Assembly (NCBI RefSeq): GCF_008042035.1
Contig: NZ_RDBL01000002.1
Coordinates: 387,948 to 451,947, forward strand
Length of the DNA stretch: 64,000 bases
Direction: 5' to 3'
DNA from: Streptomyces sp. col6
GTDB lineage: Bacteria; Actinomycetota; Actinomycetes; Streptomycetales; Streptomycetaceae
Shown: positions 17,169 through 25,402 of the stretch, piece after piece
Layout of the letters: each line of letters starts with the position of its first letter
Numbering within the stretch: position 1 is the first letter of the stretch
Position numbers and translations under genes: made by a program
The notes under the pieces: model-generated
What the model was told of the DNA's origin: nothing
Seen by the model: the letters and a program-made list of their open reading frames with translations, nothing else
Database searches by the model: none

Positions 17169-18446
17169 GTGAGCGAAACACCACCGAACACCCTGCAATA
17201 CCGCTTCGACGGCCCCGAAGACGCCCCCGTCCTGGTGATCGGGCCCTCCCTGGGCACGACCTGGCACATGTGGGACCGGCAGATACCCGAGCTCACCCAG
17301 CACTGGAGAGTCTTCCGCTACGACCTCCCCGGCCACGGCGGGGCGCCCGCCCGGCCCGCGACCGCCGTGTCGGAGCTGGGGGACCGCCTGCTGGCGACGC
17401 TCGACGGGGTCGGCGTCCAGCGGTTCGGTTACGTGGGGTGCTCGATCGGCGGGGCGATCGGGGCCGACCTCGCGCTGCGCCACCCGCACCGGGTCGCGGC
17501 GCTCGCCCTGGTGGCGTCCTCGCCCCGGTTCGGCAGCGCGGACGAGTTCCGGCAGCGCGGGGTCATCGTCCGGACCAACGGACTCGAACCGATGGCGCGC
17601 ACCGCCCCCGAGCGCTGGTTCACGCCCGCCTTCGCCTCGGCGCAGCCCGCCATCGTCGAGTGGGCCGTCCAGATGGTGCGGACCACCGACCCGGGGTGCT
17701 ACATCGCCGCCTGCGAGGCCCTGGCGGCGTTCGACATCCGGACGGAACTGGGCCGCATCCCCGTGCCCACCCTGGTCGTGGTCGGCGCCGAGGACCGGGT
17801 GACGGGACCCGGTGACGCGCGCACCCTGGTCGCGGGGATACCGGACGCCCGGCTCGCGCTGGTGCCCGGCGCCTCGCACCTGGCACCCGTCGAGCAGCCC
17901 GGAGCGGTCACCGATCTCCTGCTCACCCACTTCTCCACCGCCTGGCAGGACACACAGGCGGCGATCCCGATGCCCGATTCCGTGCCCCGGCTCTCCGCCC
18001 CCGTGCAGCCCGTCGCGGAGATCGGCGCGGCCGAGGCGGTCCCCGAGGCCGTGGCCGGCGGGCGCCCCGACCCGTACACGCCGGGCATGCGGCTGCGGCG
18101 GGAGGTGCTGGGCGACGCACAGGTGGACGGGGTGATGGCCGCCGCCGACGACTTCACCGGGGACTTCCAGGAGCTGGTCACCCGGTACGCCTGGGGCGAG
18201 GTGTGGAGCCGCGAGGGTCTGGACCGGCGCACCCGCAGCACCGTGACGCTCACCGCGCTGGTGGCCTCCGGGCGGCTGGAGAGCCTGGCCGCGCACACCA
18301 GGGCAGCCCTGCGCAACGGCCTCACCCCCGCCGAGATCAAGGAGGTGCTGATGCAGACGGCCGTGTACTGCGGGATACCGGCGGCGAGCGCCGCGTTCAC
18401 GATCGCGCAGTCGGTGATTCAGGCGGAAACGACGCCACCGGCGTAG
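17169..18446 (+). CDS. pcaL: 3-oxoadipate enol-lactonase / 4-carboxymuconolactone decarboxylase fusion
   Basis: 425 aa fusion. Residues 1-260 are an alpha/beta hydrolase (PcaD type) with nucleophile elbow GCSIGGAIG, acidic residue in VVGAED and His in GASHLAP. Residues about 300-425 are a carboxymuconolactone decarboxylase domain (PcaC type), with DDFTGDFQELVTRYAWGEVW and YCGIPAASAAF. Together they catalyse two steps of the protocatechuate branch of the beta-ketoadipate pathway. None of the other pca genes (pcaG, pcaH, pcaB, pcaI, pcaJ) is in the window. GTG 17169 fits the family N-terminus; GTG 17160 is possible. Confidence 0.88.
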   Translation: MSETPPNTLQYRFDGPEDAPVLVIGPSLGTTWHMWDRQIPELTQHWRVFRYDLPGHGGAPARPATAVSELGDRLLATLDGVGVQRFGYVGCSIGGAIGADLALRHPHRVAALALVASSPRFGSADEFRQRGVIVRTNGLEPMARTAPERWFTPAFASAQPAIVEWAVQMVRTTDPGCYIAACEALAAFDIRTELGRIPVPTLVVVGAEDRVTGPGDARTLVAGIPDARLALVPGASHLAPVEQPGAVTDLLLTHFSTAWQDTQAAIPMPDSVPRLSAPVQPVAEIGAAEAVPEAVAGGRPDPYTPGMRLRREVLGDAQVDGVMAAADDFTGDFQELVTRYAWGEVWSREGLDRRTRSTVTLTALVASGRLESLAAHTRAALRNGLTPAEIKEVLMQTAVYCGIPAASAAFTIAQSVIQAETTPPA

Positions 18447-18458
18447 CAGGATGGGGGT

Positions 18459-19139
18459 ATGAGCACTCAGTACGCCGAGAACACCGAGCGCCCCGGGCCG
18501 GCCGCGCTCACGCTGACCAAGCAGTCGCACTCCTGCATCCGCCTGGAGAAGGACGGGCGCACGCTCGTCATCGACCCGGGCGGGTTCTCGGAGCGGGACG
18601 CCGCGATCGGCGCCGAGGCGATCCTCGTGACGCACGAGCACCCCGACCACTTCGACGAGGAACGGCTGCGGGCCGGTATGGAAGCCGACCCGGCCGCCGA
18701 GATCTGGACCCTGCGCAGCGTCGCGGAGCGGCTGAGCGCGGCCTTCCCGGGACGCGTGCACACGGTCGGCCACGGCGACACCTTCTCGGCCGCCGGCATC
18801 GACATCGAGGTGCACGGCGAACTGCACGCGGTGATCCACCCGGACATCCCGCGCGTCACCAACATCGGCTTCCTCGTGGACGGCCAGGTCTTCCACCCCG
18901 GTGACGCGCTCACCGTGCCCGGCCGGGCGGTCGACACGCTGATGCTCCCGGTGATGGCGCCGTGGAACAAGATCTCCGAGGTCATCGACTACGTCCGCGA
19001 GGTGAAGCCGCGCCGCGCGATCGACATCCACGACGCGCTGCTCACCGATCTCGCCCGGCCGATCTACGACCGGCAGATCGGCGAGCTGGGCGGCTCCGAC
19101 CACGGCAGGATGACGCCGGGCGACTCGAAGGCCCTGTGA
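18459..19139 (+). CDS. MBL-fold metal-dependent hydrolase (UlaG-like)
   Basis: 226 aa. The metallo-beta-lactamase fold metal motif is THEHPDHFDE near residue 60, with further ligands in HAVIHPD and FHPGDAL. N-terminal KQSHSCIRLEKDGRTLVIDPG is the characteristic substrate-side strand of UlaG/YycJ-like hydrolases. It follows the pcaL-like gene by 12 bp and is probably cotranscribed with it and perhaps with xth. The substrate is unknown; a lactonase or phosphodiesterase is conceivable. Confidence 0.85.
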   Translation: MSTQYAENTERPGPAALTLTKQSHSCIRLEKDGRTLVIDPGGFSERDAAIGAEAILVTHEHPDHFDEERLRAGMEADPAAEIWTLRSVAERLSAAFPGRVHTVGHGDTFSAAGIDIEVHGELHAVIHPDIPRVTNIGFLVDGQVFHPGDALTVPGRAVDTLMLPVMAPWNKISEVIDYVREVKPRRAIDIHDALLTDLARPIYDRQIGELGGSDHGRMTPGDSKAL

Positions 19140-19187
19140 CGGCGGCCGCCCCGGCGGCTGTCAGTGGCAGGCGTTAGGTTGGCGTAC

Positions 19188-19967
19188 ATGCGCATCGCCA
19201 CCTGGAACGTCAACTCGATCACCGCCCGTCTGCCGAGGCTGCTGGCCTGGCTGGAGAGCAGCGGCACAGACGTGCTGTGCCTCCAGGAGACCAAGTGCAC
19301 CGCCGAGCAGTTCCCGGCCGAAGCGCTCCGCGAGGCCGGGTACGAGTCCGCGGTCAACGCCAACGGGCGGTGGAACGGGGTCGCGCTGATCTCCCGCGCC
19401 GGCCTGTCCGACATCGTGACGGGGCTGCCCGACGGCCCGGCCTACGAGACCGCGCAGGAGCCCCGCGCGATCAGCGCGACCTGCGGCCCGGTGCGGCTCT
19501 GGTCGGTGTACGTGCCCAACGGCCGCGAGGTCGCCCACGAGCACTACGTGTACAAGCTGCGCTGGCTGGAGGCGCTGCGCAAGGCGGTGGCCGCCGACGC
19601 CGCGGGACCGGCCCCGTTCGCCGTGCTCGGTGATTTCAACGTGGCCCCGACCGACGAGGACGTCTGGGACCCGGCCCTGTTCGAGGGGGCCACGCATGTC
19701 ACGCCCGCCGAGCGGGAGGCCCTGGCGGCCCTGCGCGCCGAGGGCCTGTCCGATGTGATGCCGCGGCCCCTGAAGTACGACCGTCCGTACACCTTCTGGG
19801 ACTACCGCGAGCTGCGCTTCCCGAAGAACAAGGGCATGCGGATCGACCTTGTCTACGGCAACGACCCGTTCACCGCCGCGGTGAAGGACAGCTACGTGGA
19901 CCGCGAGGAGCGCAAGGGCAAGGGCGCGTCGGACCATGCCCCGGTGGTCGTCGACCTCGACCTCTGA
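19188..19967 (+). CDS. xth: Exodeoxyribonuclease III (AP endonuclease family)
   Basis: 259 aa, the normal length. Repair nuclease acting at abasic sites and on 3' ends. Conserved blocks: WNVNSI (start), QETK (metal Glu), the VYVPNG region, LGDFNVAP (Asp/Asn) and GASDHAPVV (catalytic Asp-His). ATG 19188 gives the canonical MRIATWNVNSI start; an upstream GTG at 19164 adds eight non-conserved residues. The ribosome-binding site is weak. Confidence 0.95.
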   Translation: MRIATWNVNSITARLPRLLAWLESSGTDVLCLQETKCTAEQFPAEALREAGYESAVNANGRWNGVALISRAGLSDIVTGLPDGPAYETAQEPRAISATCGPVRLWSVYVPNGREVAHEHYVYKLRWLEALRKAVAADAAGPAPFAVLGDFNVAPTDEDVWDPALFEGATHVTPAEREALAALRAEGLSDVMPRPLKYDRPYTFWDYRELRFPKNKGMRIDLVYGNDPFTAAVKDSYVDREERKGKGASDHAPVVVDLDL

Positions 19968-20083
19968 GCGGTCCCGGCGCCCCGCTCTGCGTGAACGCAC
20001 GGTGACCGTGTGGTGTTCGGCACTCGAACGACAGGCCGCGCGCCCTGTGGTGCGCGGGCGCGCCGGGATGCGATTCTGAGCGG

Positions 20084-20524
20084 ATGAAGATCCCCTTCTT
20101 GGACAACTGGCGTAAACGTCACGGCGGGACGCGGGAGGCGGGCCTCGCGGGCGTCGCCGACGCCGACCCGGACGGCGTGGCCGAGCTGCTCGCCGAGTGC
20201 GAGCTGCTCCGGGTCCGGGTGGGGGAGCGCGGGATCGAACTGGACGACAGCCCGGCCTCGTTGGCGGCCCTCGACCAGCTGCCGCCGCGCTGGCGCGACG
20301 ACCCGGAGGAGCTGCCCTGGCTGGGCAACGACGCCGGGCTCTACCTGGGCACGGTCCTGGTGCGCAACGTCGCCGGGGCGCACTGGCACATCTGGCCGAG
20401 CGGCCAGCCCGTCGTGCGGCTCGCCTCCGGCCGTGAGATCGACGTCGTCGAGGCCGGACTGGACTGGGCGATCTCCGGCAGTCCCGAGCTGTCCCAGGTC
20501 TACGCGGAGTCCGCCGAGGGGTGA
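20084..20524 (+). CDS. Conserved hypothetical protein (DUF6278-like)
   Basis: 146 aa soluble protein without signal peptide or membrane segment. It begins MKIPFLDNWRKRH and contains DDPEELPWLGNDAGLYLGTV and GAHWHIWPSGQPVVRLASGR. The look is that of small actinomycete proteins I recall as DUF6278, but I cannot confirm this. The central region could be an immunity- or SUKH-like alpha/beta domain. It is a single gene between xth and the amino-acid transporter. Function unknown. Confidence 0.75.
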   Translation: MKIPFLDNWRKRHGGTREAGLAGVADADPDGVAELLAECELLRVRVGERGIELDDSPASLAALDQLPPRWRDDPEELPWLGNDAGLYLGTVLVRNVAGAHWHIWPSGQPVVRLASGREIDVVEAGLDWAISGSPELSQVYAESAEG

Positions 20525-20583
20525 CCCGTACGCCCGGCGGACCGGGCGAAGCGATAAAACGCCTTATGCCCCATTGGTGCGTG

Positions 20584-20635
20584 TCGGTCGAGAAGTCCCT
20601 TGCCGGGCTGGTTAGTTTGCGCTGACCTCGACCGA
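20584..20635 (+). promoter_or_regulatory. Inverted repeat upstream of the amino-acid transporter operon
   Basis: TCGGTCGAG at 20584-20592 and its exact complement CTCGACCGA at 20627-20635 flank 34 bp, ending 23 bp before the first gene of the operon. It is either an operator or a leader stem. The first gene has only a weak AGGG-type ribosome site. Confidence 0.35.
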
Positions 20636-20658
20636 GCGACAAGTGGGTAGGGCAGCGT

Positions 20659-21402
20659 ATGGCCGTCGATCCGTTGATCGAGCTGCGAGACGTCAACAAG
20701 TACTACGGGAAGTTGCACGTCCTGCAGGACATCAATCTCACCGTCGGCCGCGGGGAGGTGGTGGTGGTCATCGGCCCGTCCGGCTCCGGGAAGTCGACGC
20801 TCTGCCGGACGATCAACCGGCTGGAGACGATCGAGTCGGGCCGCATCACCATCGACGGCCAACCCCTCCCCGAGGAGGGCCGCGGGCTGGCCCAGCTGAG
20901 GGCCGAAGTCGGCATGGTCTTCCAGTCGTTCAACCTCTTCGCGCACAAGAGTGTGCTGGCCAACGTCTCCCTGGCGCAGATCAAGGTCCGCAAGCGCAAG
21001 AAGGACGAGGCGGACCGGCGCTCCCGCGAACTCCTGGACCGGGTGGGGCTCGGCGCGCACGCCGACAAGTACCCCGCCCAGCTCTCCGGCGGGCAGCAGC
21101 AGCGCGTTGCCATCGCCCGCGCCCTGGCCATGGACCCCAAGGCGCTCCTGTTCGACGAGCCGACCTCGGCGCTCGACCCGGAGATGATCAACGAGGTCCT
21201 GGAGGTCATGCGGCAGCTCGCCCGCGAGGGCATGACCATGGTCGTCGTCACCCACGAGATGGGCTTCGCCCGCTCCGCCGCCAACCGCGTCGTGTTCATG
21301 GCCGACGGCTGCATCGTCGAGGACCGCACCCCGGAGGACTTCTTCACCGCCCCGGAGAGCGACCGGGCCAAGGACTTCCTGTCCAAGATCCTCAAGCACT
21401 GA
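20659..21402 (+). CDS. Amino-acid ABC transporter ATPase (GlnQ/GluA type)
   Basis: 247 aa, the normal size. Walker [10 protein letters not shown] (residues about 39-47), Q-loop VFQSFNLF, signature [15 protein letters not shown], Walker [15 protein letters not shown]-loop [10 protein letters not shown]. It energises import through the two permeases encoded downstream. It is first in a four-gene operon of ATPase, binding protein, permease, permease, the order of actinomycete glutamate importers (gluABCD). Confidence 0.95.
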   Translation: MAVDPLIELRDVNKYYGKLHVLQDINLTVGRGEVVVVIGPSGSGKSTLCRTINRLETIESGRITIDGQPLPEEGRGLAQLRAEVGMVFQSFNLFAHKSVLANVSLAQIKVRKRKKDEADRRSRELLDRVGLGAHADKYPAQLSGGQQQRVAIARALAMDPKALLFDEPTSALDPEMINEVLEVMRQLAREGMTMVVVTHEMGFARSAANRVVFMADGCIVEDRTPEDFFTAPESDRAKDFLSKILKH

Positions 21403-21416
21403 CGGGAGGCCCTGAG

Positions 21417-22328
21417 TTGCGTACGAGGAAAGCACTGACCGCCTGCGCCGGCCTCCTGCTCGCCGTCCTGGCCGCCGCGTGCGGCAAGGAGGGCAGCCCG
21501 CCGGTCAAGGGACCCAAGGCCGAGCAACTGCCCGTCTACCAGGTCGACAAGGACTTCCGGCTGCCGGACTCCCGGACCTGGCGGAACGCGAAGAAGCGCG
21601 GCTATCTGCGGGTGGGCGCCAAGGAGGACCAGCCCTACCTGGGCGAGAAGGACCCCGCCACCGGAATCTACTCCGGGTTCGACATCGAGATCGCCCGGAT
21701 GATGTCCGCCTCACTGGGCTTCGATCCGAAGACCATCCGCTTCAAGACGATCGCCTCCGCCAACCGCGAGACCGCCCTCCAGAACGGGCAGATCGACTAC
21801 TACGTCGGCACCTACACCATCAACGACATGCGCAAGAAGCTCGTCGGCTTCGCCGGTCCGTACTACATGGCCGGCCAGGGACTGCTCGTGCGCAGCGACG
21901 AGGACGACATCCACGGCCCCCAGGACCTGGCCGGCAAGACGGTCTGCTCGGCCGCGGGCTCGACCCCGTACCAGCGGATCGCCGCCGACTACCCCAAGGC
22001 GAAGCTGGTCGCGTACGACACCTACTCCATCTGTGTCGACAACCTGCTGACGTTCCAGGTCGACGTCGTCACCACCGACGACGCGATCCTGCTGGGCTTC
22101 GCCGCCAAGGCGCCCGACGAGATGAAGGTCGTCGGCAAACCCTTCTCCGAGGAGCCGTACGGCATCGGAGTCCCGCGCAGCGACAACGCGCTGCGCTTCG
22201 CACTCGACGACGCGCTGGAGGAGAACGAGAAGAACGGCAACTGGAAGAAGGCGTTCGACGCGACCCTCGGCCTGTCCGGCGCACCCGCGCCCAAGCCGCC
22301 GCCCATCGACCGCTACCCGGCGAACTGA
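21417..22328 (+). CDS. Glutamate-type ABC transporter substrate-binding lipoprotein
   Basis: 303 aa. TTG start at 21417 with GGGAGG 7 nt upstream. The signal peptide LLLAVLAAAC ends in a lipobox Cys at about 22, so it is membrane-anchored outside the cell. The family-3 solute-binding fold follows: GYLRVGAKEDQPYLG, YSGFDIEIARMMSASLGF, NGQIDYYVGTYTIN and a Cys pair in TVCSAAGST/YSICVDN. The motifs match the glutamate-binding group; other acidic or polar amino acids are possible. Confidence 0.93.
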   Translation: MRTRKALTACAGLLLAVLAAACGKEGSPPVKGPKAEQLPVYQVDKDFRLPDSRTWRNAKKRGYLRVGAKEDQPYLGEKDPATGIYSGFDIEIARMMSASLGFDPKTIRFKTIASANRETALQNGQIDYYVGTYTINDMRKKLVGFAGPYYMAGQGLLVRSDEDDIHGPQDLAGKTVCSAAGSTPYQRIAADYPKAKLVAYDTYSICVDNLLTFQVDVVTTDDAILLGFAAKAPDEMKVVGKPFSEEPYGIGVPRSDNALRFALDDALEENEKNGNWKKAFDATLGLSGAPAPKPPPIDRYPAN

Positions 22329-22344
22329 GAGGACGGCCACCCCC

Positions 22345-22989
22345 ATGGACGTACTCACCGACAACTTCTCGCTCTACGGCAAGGGCTTCCTCGGCACCCT
22401 CGAACTCACCGTCTACGCCTCGATCCTGGCGCTGGTCCTCGGCTTCGTCATGGCCTCGTTCAGGGTGGCGCCCGTCGGCTCGCTCCGGGTGTTCGGCACC
22501 GTATGGGTGACGGTCCTGCGGAACACCCCGCTCACCCTGCTCTTCTTCGCCGTGCTCCTCGGCCTGCCACGCTTCGGGCTCGTCCTGCCGTTCAACGTGT
22601 TCGCGATCCTCGCGCTCGGCTGCTACACCTCCGCTTTCATCTGCGAGGTGCTGCGCTCCGGCATCAACACCGTGCCCACCGGGCAGGGCGAGGCGGCCCG
22701 CAGTCTCGGGATGACCTTCGGGCAGAGCCTCGGCTCCATCGTCCTGCCGCAGGCGTTCCGCTCGGTGATCCCGCCCGTCGGCTCGACGCTCATCGCGCTC
22801 GCCAAGAACTCGGCCATCGCGGGGGCGTTCAGCGTCACCGAACTCCTCGGCACCTACAAGACCCTCAACGAACTGGGATACAGCATCATCTGGACCTTCG
22901 TCTGGATCGCCGTCGGGTACCTGATCATCACCCTCGCCATCAGCGCGCTCTTCCATGTGCTGGAGAAGCGCTGGGGAGTCGCCCGATGA
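22345..22989 (+). CDS. Amino-acid ABC transporter permease (first)
   Basis: 214 aa HisM/GlnP-type inner-membrane subunit with about five membrane segments. The ATPase-docking EAA loop is GQGEAARSLGMTFGQSLGSI. The segment LELTVYASILALVLGFVMAS opens the first transmembrane stretch. It overlaps the next permease by 4 bp (ATGA). Confidence 0.93.
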   Translation: MDVLTDNFSLYGKGFLGTLELTVYASILALVLGFVMASFRVAPVGSLRVFGTVWVTVLRNTPLTLLFFAVLLGLPRFGLVLPFNVFAILALGCYTSAFICEVLRSGINTVPTGQGEAARSLGMTFGQSLGSIVLPQAFRSVIPPVGSTLIALAKNSAIAGAFSVTELLGTYKTLNELGYSIIWTFVWIAVGYLIITLAISALFHVLEKRWGVAR

Positions 22990-23840
22990 CCGCCCACTCC
23001 GCACCCACCGCTACCGTCCTCTACGACATCCCGGGGCCGCACACCCGCAGACGGCACCGCGTCTACGGGATCGTGTCGACCCTCGCGATCCTCGCCCTGG
23101 TCGGCTGGGTCGTCTACCTCCTCTTCGACACCGACCAGTTCACCGCCGCCAAGTGGACGCCCTTCGAGTACAAGGGCATCCAGGAACTCCTGCTGCGCGG
23201 CCTCGGCAACACCCTCAAGGCGTTCGCGTACGCGGCGGTCCTCTCGCTGGTCCTCGGCGCCGTCCTCGCGGTGGGGCGGCTGTCGGACCACCGTCCGGTG
23301 CGCTGGGTCGCCACGATCCTCGTCGAGTTCTTCCGCGCCATGCCCGTCCTGGTGATGATCTTCTTCATCTTCGTGGCGCTGAAGGTGCAGCCGCTGCCCG
23401 CCCTGGTCGCCGGACTCACGCTCTACAACGGCTCGGTGCTCGCCGAGGTGTTCCGTACGGGCATCAACTCCGTGGAACGCGGCCAGCGCGAGGCGGCGTA
23501 CGCGCTGGGCATGCGCAAGACGCATGTCACGACCTACGTCCTGGCTCCGCAGGCGGTACGGGCGATGCTGCCCACCATCATCAGCCAGCTGGTGGTGGCC
23601 CTGAAGGACACCTCGCTCGGCTACCTGATCACCTACGAGGAATTCCTTCACGCGGGCAAGCTCATCGCCTCCAACCTGGACTACGATCTGCCTTTCATCC
23701 CCGTGGTGATGGTGATCTCACCGATCTACATCGGGATGTGCATGCTGCTCTCCTGGTTCGCCACCTGGGTGGCGAGGCGGCAACGGCGCAATCCGAAGAC
23801 GGAGGCGGTGGGCGTCGGACCGGCACAGCCCGGCACCTGA
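22986..23840 (+). CDS. Amino-acid ABC transporter permease (second)
   Basis: 284 aa, longer than its partner because of an N-terminal cytosolic region of about 30 residues before the first membrane helix and a charged tail (WVARRQRRNPKTEAVG). The EAA loop is RGQREAAYALGMRKTHVTTY. It forms the heterodimeric pore with the preceding permease. Translation is coupled to that gene. Confidence 0.92.
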   Translation: MTAHSAPTATVLYDIPGPHTRRRHRVYGIVSTLAILALVGWVVYLLFDTDQFTAAKWTPFEYKGIQELLLRGLGNTLKAFAYAAVLSLVLGAVLAVGRLSDHRPVRWVATILVEFFRAMPVLVMIFFIFVALKVQPLPALVAGLTLYNGSVLAEVFRTGINSVERGQREAAYALGMRKTHVTTYVLAPQAVRAMLPTIISQLVVALKDTSLGYLITYEEFLHAGKLIASNLDYDLPFIPVVMVISPIYIGMCMLLSWFATWVARRQRRNPKTEAVGVGPAQPGT

Positions 23841-23894
23841 TGCCGGGGATGGCAGACACGGGAGCCGGGTCCGCCCGGCAGCAGCCGGTGATCA

Positions 23895-23914
23895 CTCCCC
23901 GCCGCGGCGGGGAG
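23895..23914. terminator. Perfect 20-bp palindrome between convergent genes
   Basis: CTCCCCGCCG/CGGCGGGGAG is self-complementary over its full length and lies between the transporter operon and the oppositely oriented L,D-transpeptidase gene. It is a plausible bidirectional terminator or cruciform; no T-run follows, which is usual in Streptomyces. Confidence 0.6.
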
Positions 23915-23942
23915 AAGGTCAGCTGCGTGCCGGCCGGCCCGG

Positions 23943-25160
23943 TCAGCCGAGAGCGCTCCTGTCCTGCCAGTCGGCCCAGGAGACATTCCACGCCCCGTAT
24001 CCGTTGCCCTCCGCGACCGTGCCCTTGGTTTCCGCGCCGGTGATCTCGAACGGGTCACCGACGCGGGCCTCGCGGTAGAGGGCCGCGGCGTTCGCGTCGC
24101 TCATGCCGACGCACCCCGAACTGTGGTTGACCCGGCCGAAGTACGGCGCGTTCCACGGGGCGGCATGCGCGTACATGCCCGACCAGGTCAGCCGCATCGA
24201 GTAGTCGACCATCTTGTCGTAGGTGTGGCCCAGGCCCACCGTCTCGGAGCGCATGTTGATCGTGCCCTCCTTCGCCATCAGCACCGCCGTGCCCCGCCAC
24301 GACCGCTTGTCGCCGCCCGGGGTGCCGCCCGACACCGGGACGTCCATGACCGTGCGCCCGTCCCGCTTCAGCGCCAGCCGGTGGCTGTCCAGGTCCACCT
24401 TGACCACCTGGCTCGCGCCCACGGTGAACGTCGTGGCGTAGTCCCGTACGAAGAAGCCGCCCGCCGGGCCCGAGTCGACGCCGTTCAGAGCGGCGTCGAG
24501 CGTGATGCGCGTACCGGACTTCCAGTACTCCTTGGGGCGCCAGTCGACGCGGTCCCGGCCCGAGTAGTCCTGCAGCCAGCCCCAGGAGCCCTCGGTGTGG
24601 TTCGAGGTGGTCACCTTGAGCGCCTTCTCGACGGCCGCCTTGTCCTTGACCGGGTTGTCGAAGACGATCGACAGCGGCTGGGCGATGCCGACCGTCGTGT
24701 TCTTGCCTGGCGCCAGCGTCAGCTTGTTCACCTTGTCCGCGGCCTTCGTGGTGAACGAGGCCGTGTCGCTGCCGCCCTCGGTGTCGCGCGCCTCGACGCG
24801 GTACGCGGTGCCGGGCGCCGCCACCCGGTCGGACGTCCAGGCCCGGCCGTCGGCGGATATCCGGCCGGTGAGCGCGCCGCCCTTGCCGGCCGCGACGGTG
24901 ACCTCGCGCAGCTTCCCGGACGCCAGCGTCACGGTCACCGGCTTGCCCGCGGCCGCCGAGGTGCCGCGCAGGTTCACCGAGATGCTCGCCCGCGCCGCCT
25001 TCGAGGGAGCGGCGTCGCCGCCCTTGCCCGCCTCCCGGCCGGAAGCGGCGGCCCCGCCGGAGCAGGCCGTGAGGGTGACGCCGAGTACGGCGGTGCCGGC
25101 GATCAGCGCGAGCCGGGCGGGGCGCGGCGGGCGCACGGGAATCAGGAATGCGGGAATCAA
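23943..25160 (-). CDS. L,D-transpeptidase lipoprotein with Ig-like domains
   Basis: 405 aa. TTG 25160 is preceded by GGAGG at 7 nt. A signal peptide with lipobox LTAC follows (Cys near 34). Two bacterial Ig-like domains (about 60-260) precede a YkuD catalytic domain (about 265-385). Its active site is HTYDKMVDYSMRL, HAAPWNAPYFGRVNHSSGCV and GMSDANA, with the SSGC Cys as nucleophile. It forms 3-3 crosslinks in peptidoglycan, as known for mycobacterial LdtMt2-like enzymes. It neighbours a FemAB-type ligase and a MurJ homologue, which supports an envelope role. Confidence 0.93.
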   Translation of the reverse strand: MIPAFLIPVRPPRPARLALIAGTAVLGVTLTACSGGAAASGREAGKGGDAAPSKAARASISVNLRGTSAAAGKPVTVTLASGKLREVTVAAGKGGALTGRISADGRAWTSDRVAAPGTAYRVEARDTEGGSDTASFTTKAADKVNKLTLAPGKNTTVGIAQPLSIVFDNPVKDKAAVEKALKVTTSNHTEGSWGWLQDYSGRDRVDWRPKEYWKSGTRITLDAALNGVDSGPAGGFFVRDYATTFTVGASQVVKVDLDSHRLALKRDGRTVMDVPVSGGTPGGDKRSWRGTAVLMAKEGTINMRSETVGLGHTYDKMVDYSMRLTWSGMYAHAAPWNAPYFGRVNHSSGCVGMSDANAAALYREARVGDPFEITGAETKGTVAEGNGYGAWNVSWADWQDRSALG

Positions 25161-25402
25161 CGGAAAACCTCCAGAGAACGGCCCGGCTCCGGCGTCCGGC
25201 ACGGGCGTCGAAGAAGAGGAACGAACGGGAGCCTAAGTTCCGTAAATCCGCGGAAAAACAGGAATGCGATGTGTGACGGGAAGCGCAGCGCAACGGTCAT
25301 GGTCCGGTCACATTCGGCGCGCGGAGCCGTCACGGACCGCTGTGAGCATCCTGTGCAGCCCCGCAGAGCAGACCGCGGGGCCCACGAGGGAGGGCCACCG
25401 AC
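25161..25402. promoter_or_regulatory. Divergent region between L,D-transpeptidase and FemAB-type genes
   Basis: 242 bp. An AT-richer patch at about 25237-25262 contains TTCCG and CGGAA arms and a run of A residues and may carry the transpeptidase promoter. No small gene is convincing here. The FemAB-type start has GGGAGGG about 9 nt upstream. Confidence 0.4.

Noticed and set aside
14766..19103. One long minus-strand reading frame of 1445 codons
   Set aside because: Only its last part (from 15749) is a real AraC gene. The remainder runs antisense or out of frame to recognised genes (metallophosphoesterase, pcaL, MBL) and has low-complexity Arg/Gly sequence.
20659..23840. Naming the four-gene importer gluABCD and the 28.3-kb two-component system GluR-GluK
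   Set aside because: The importer matches the glutamate type, but the two-component genes are 4.5 kb away behind envelope genes and coupled to a lipoprotein, so equating them with the glutamate-sensing pair is not supported by sequence alone.
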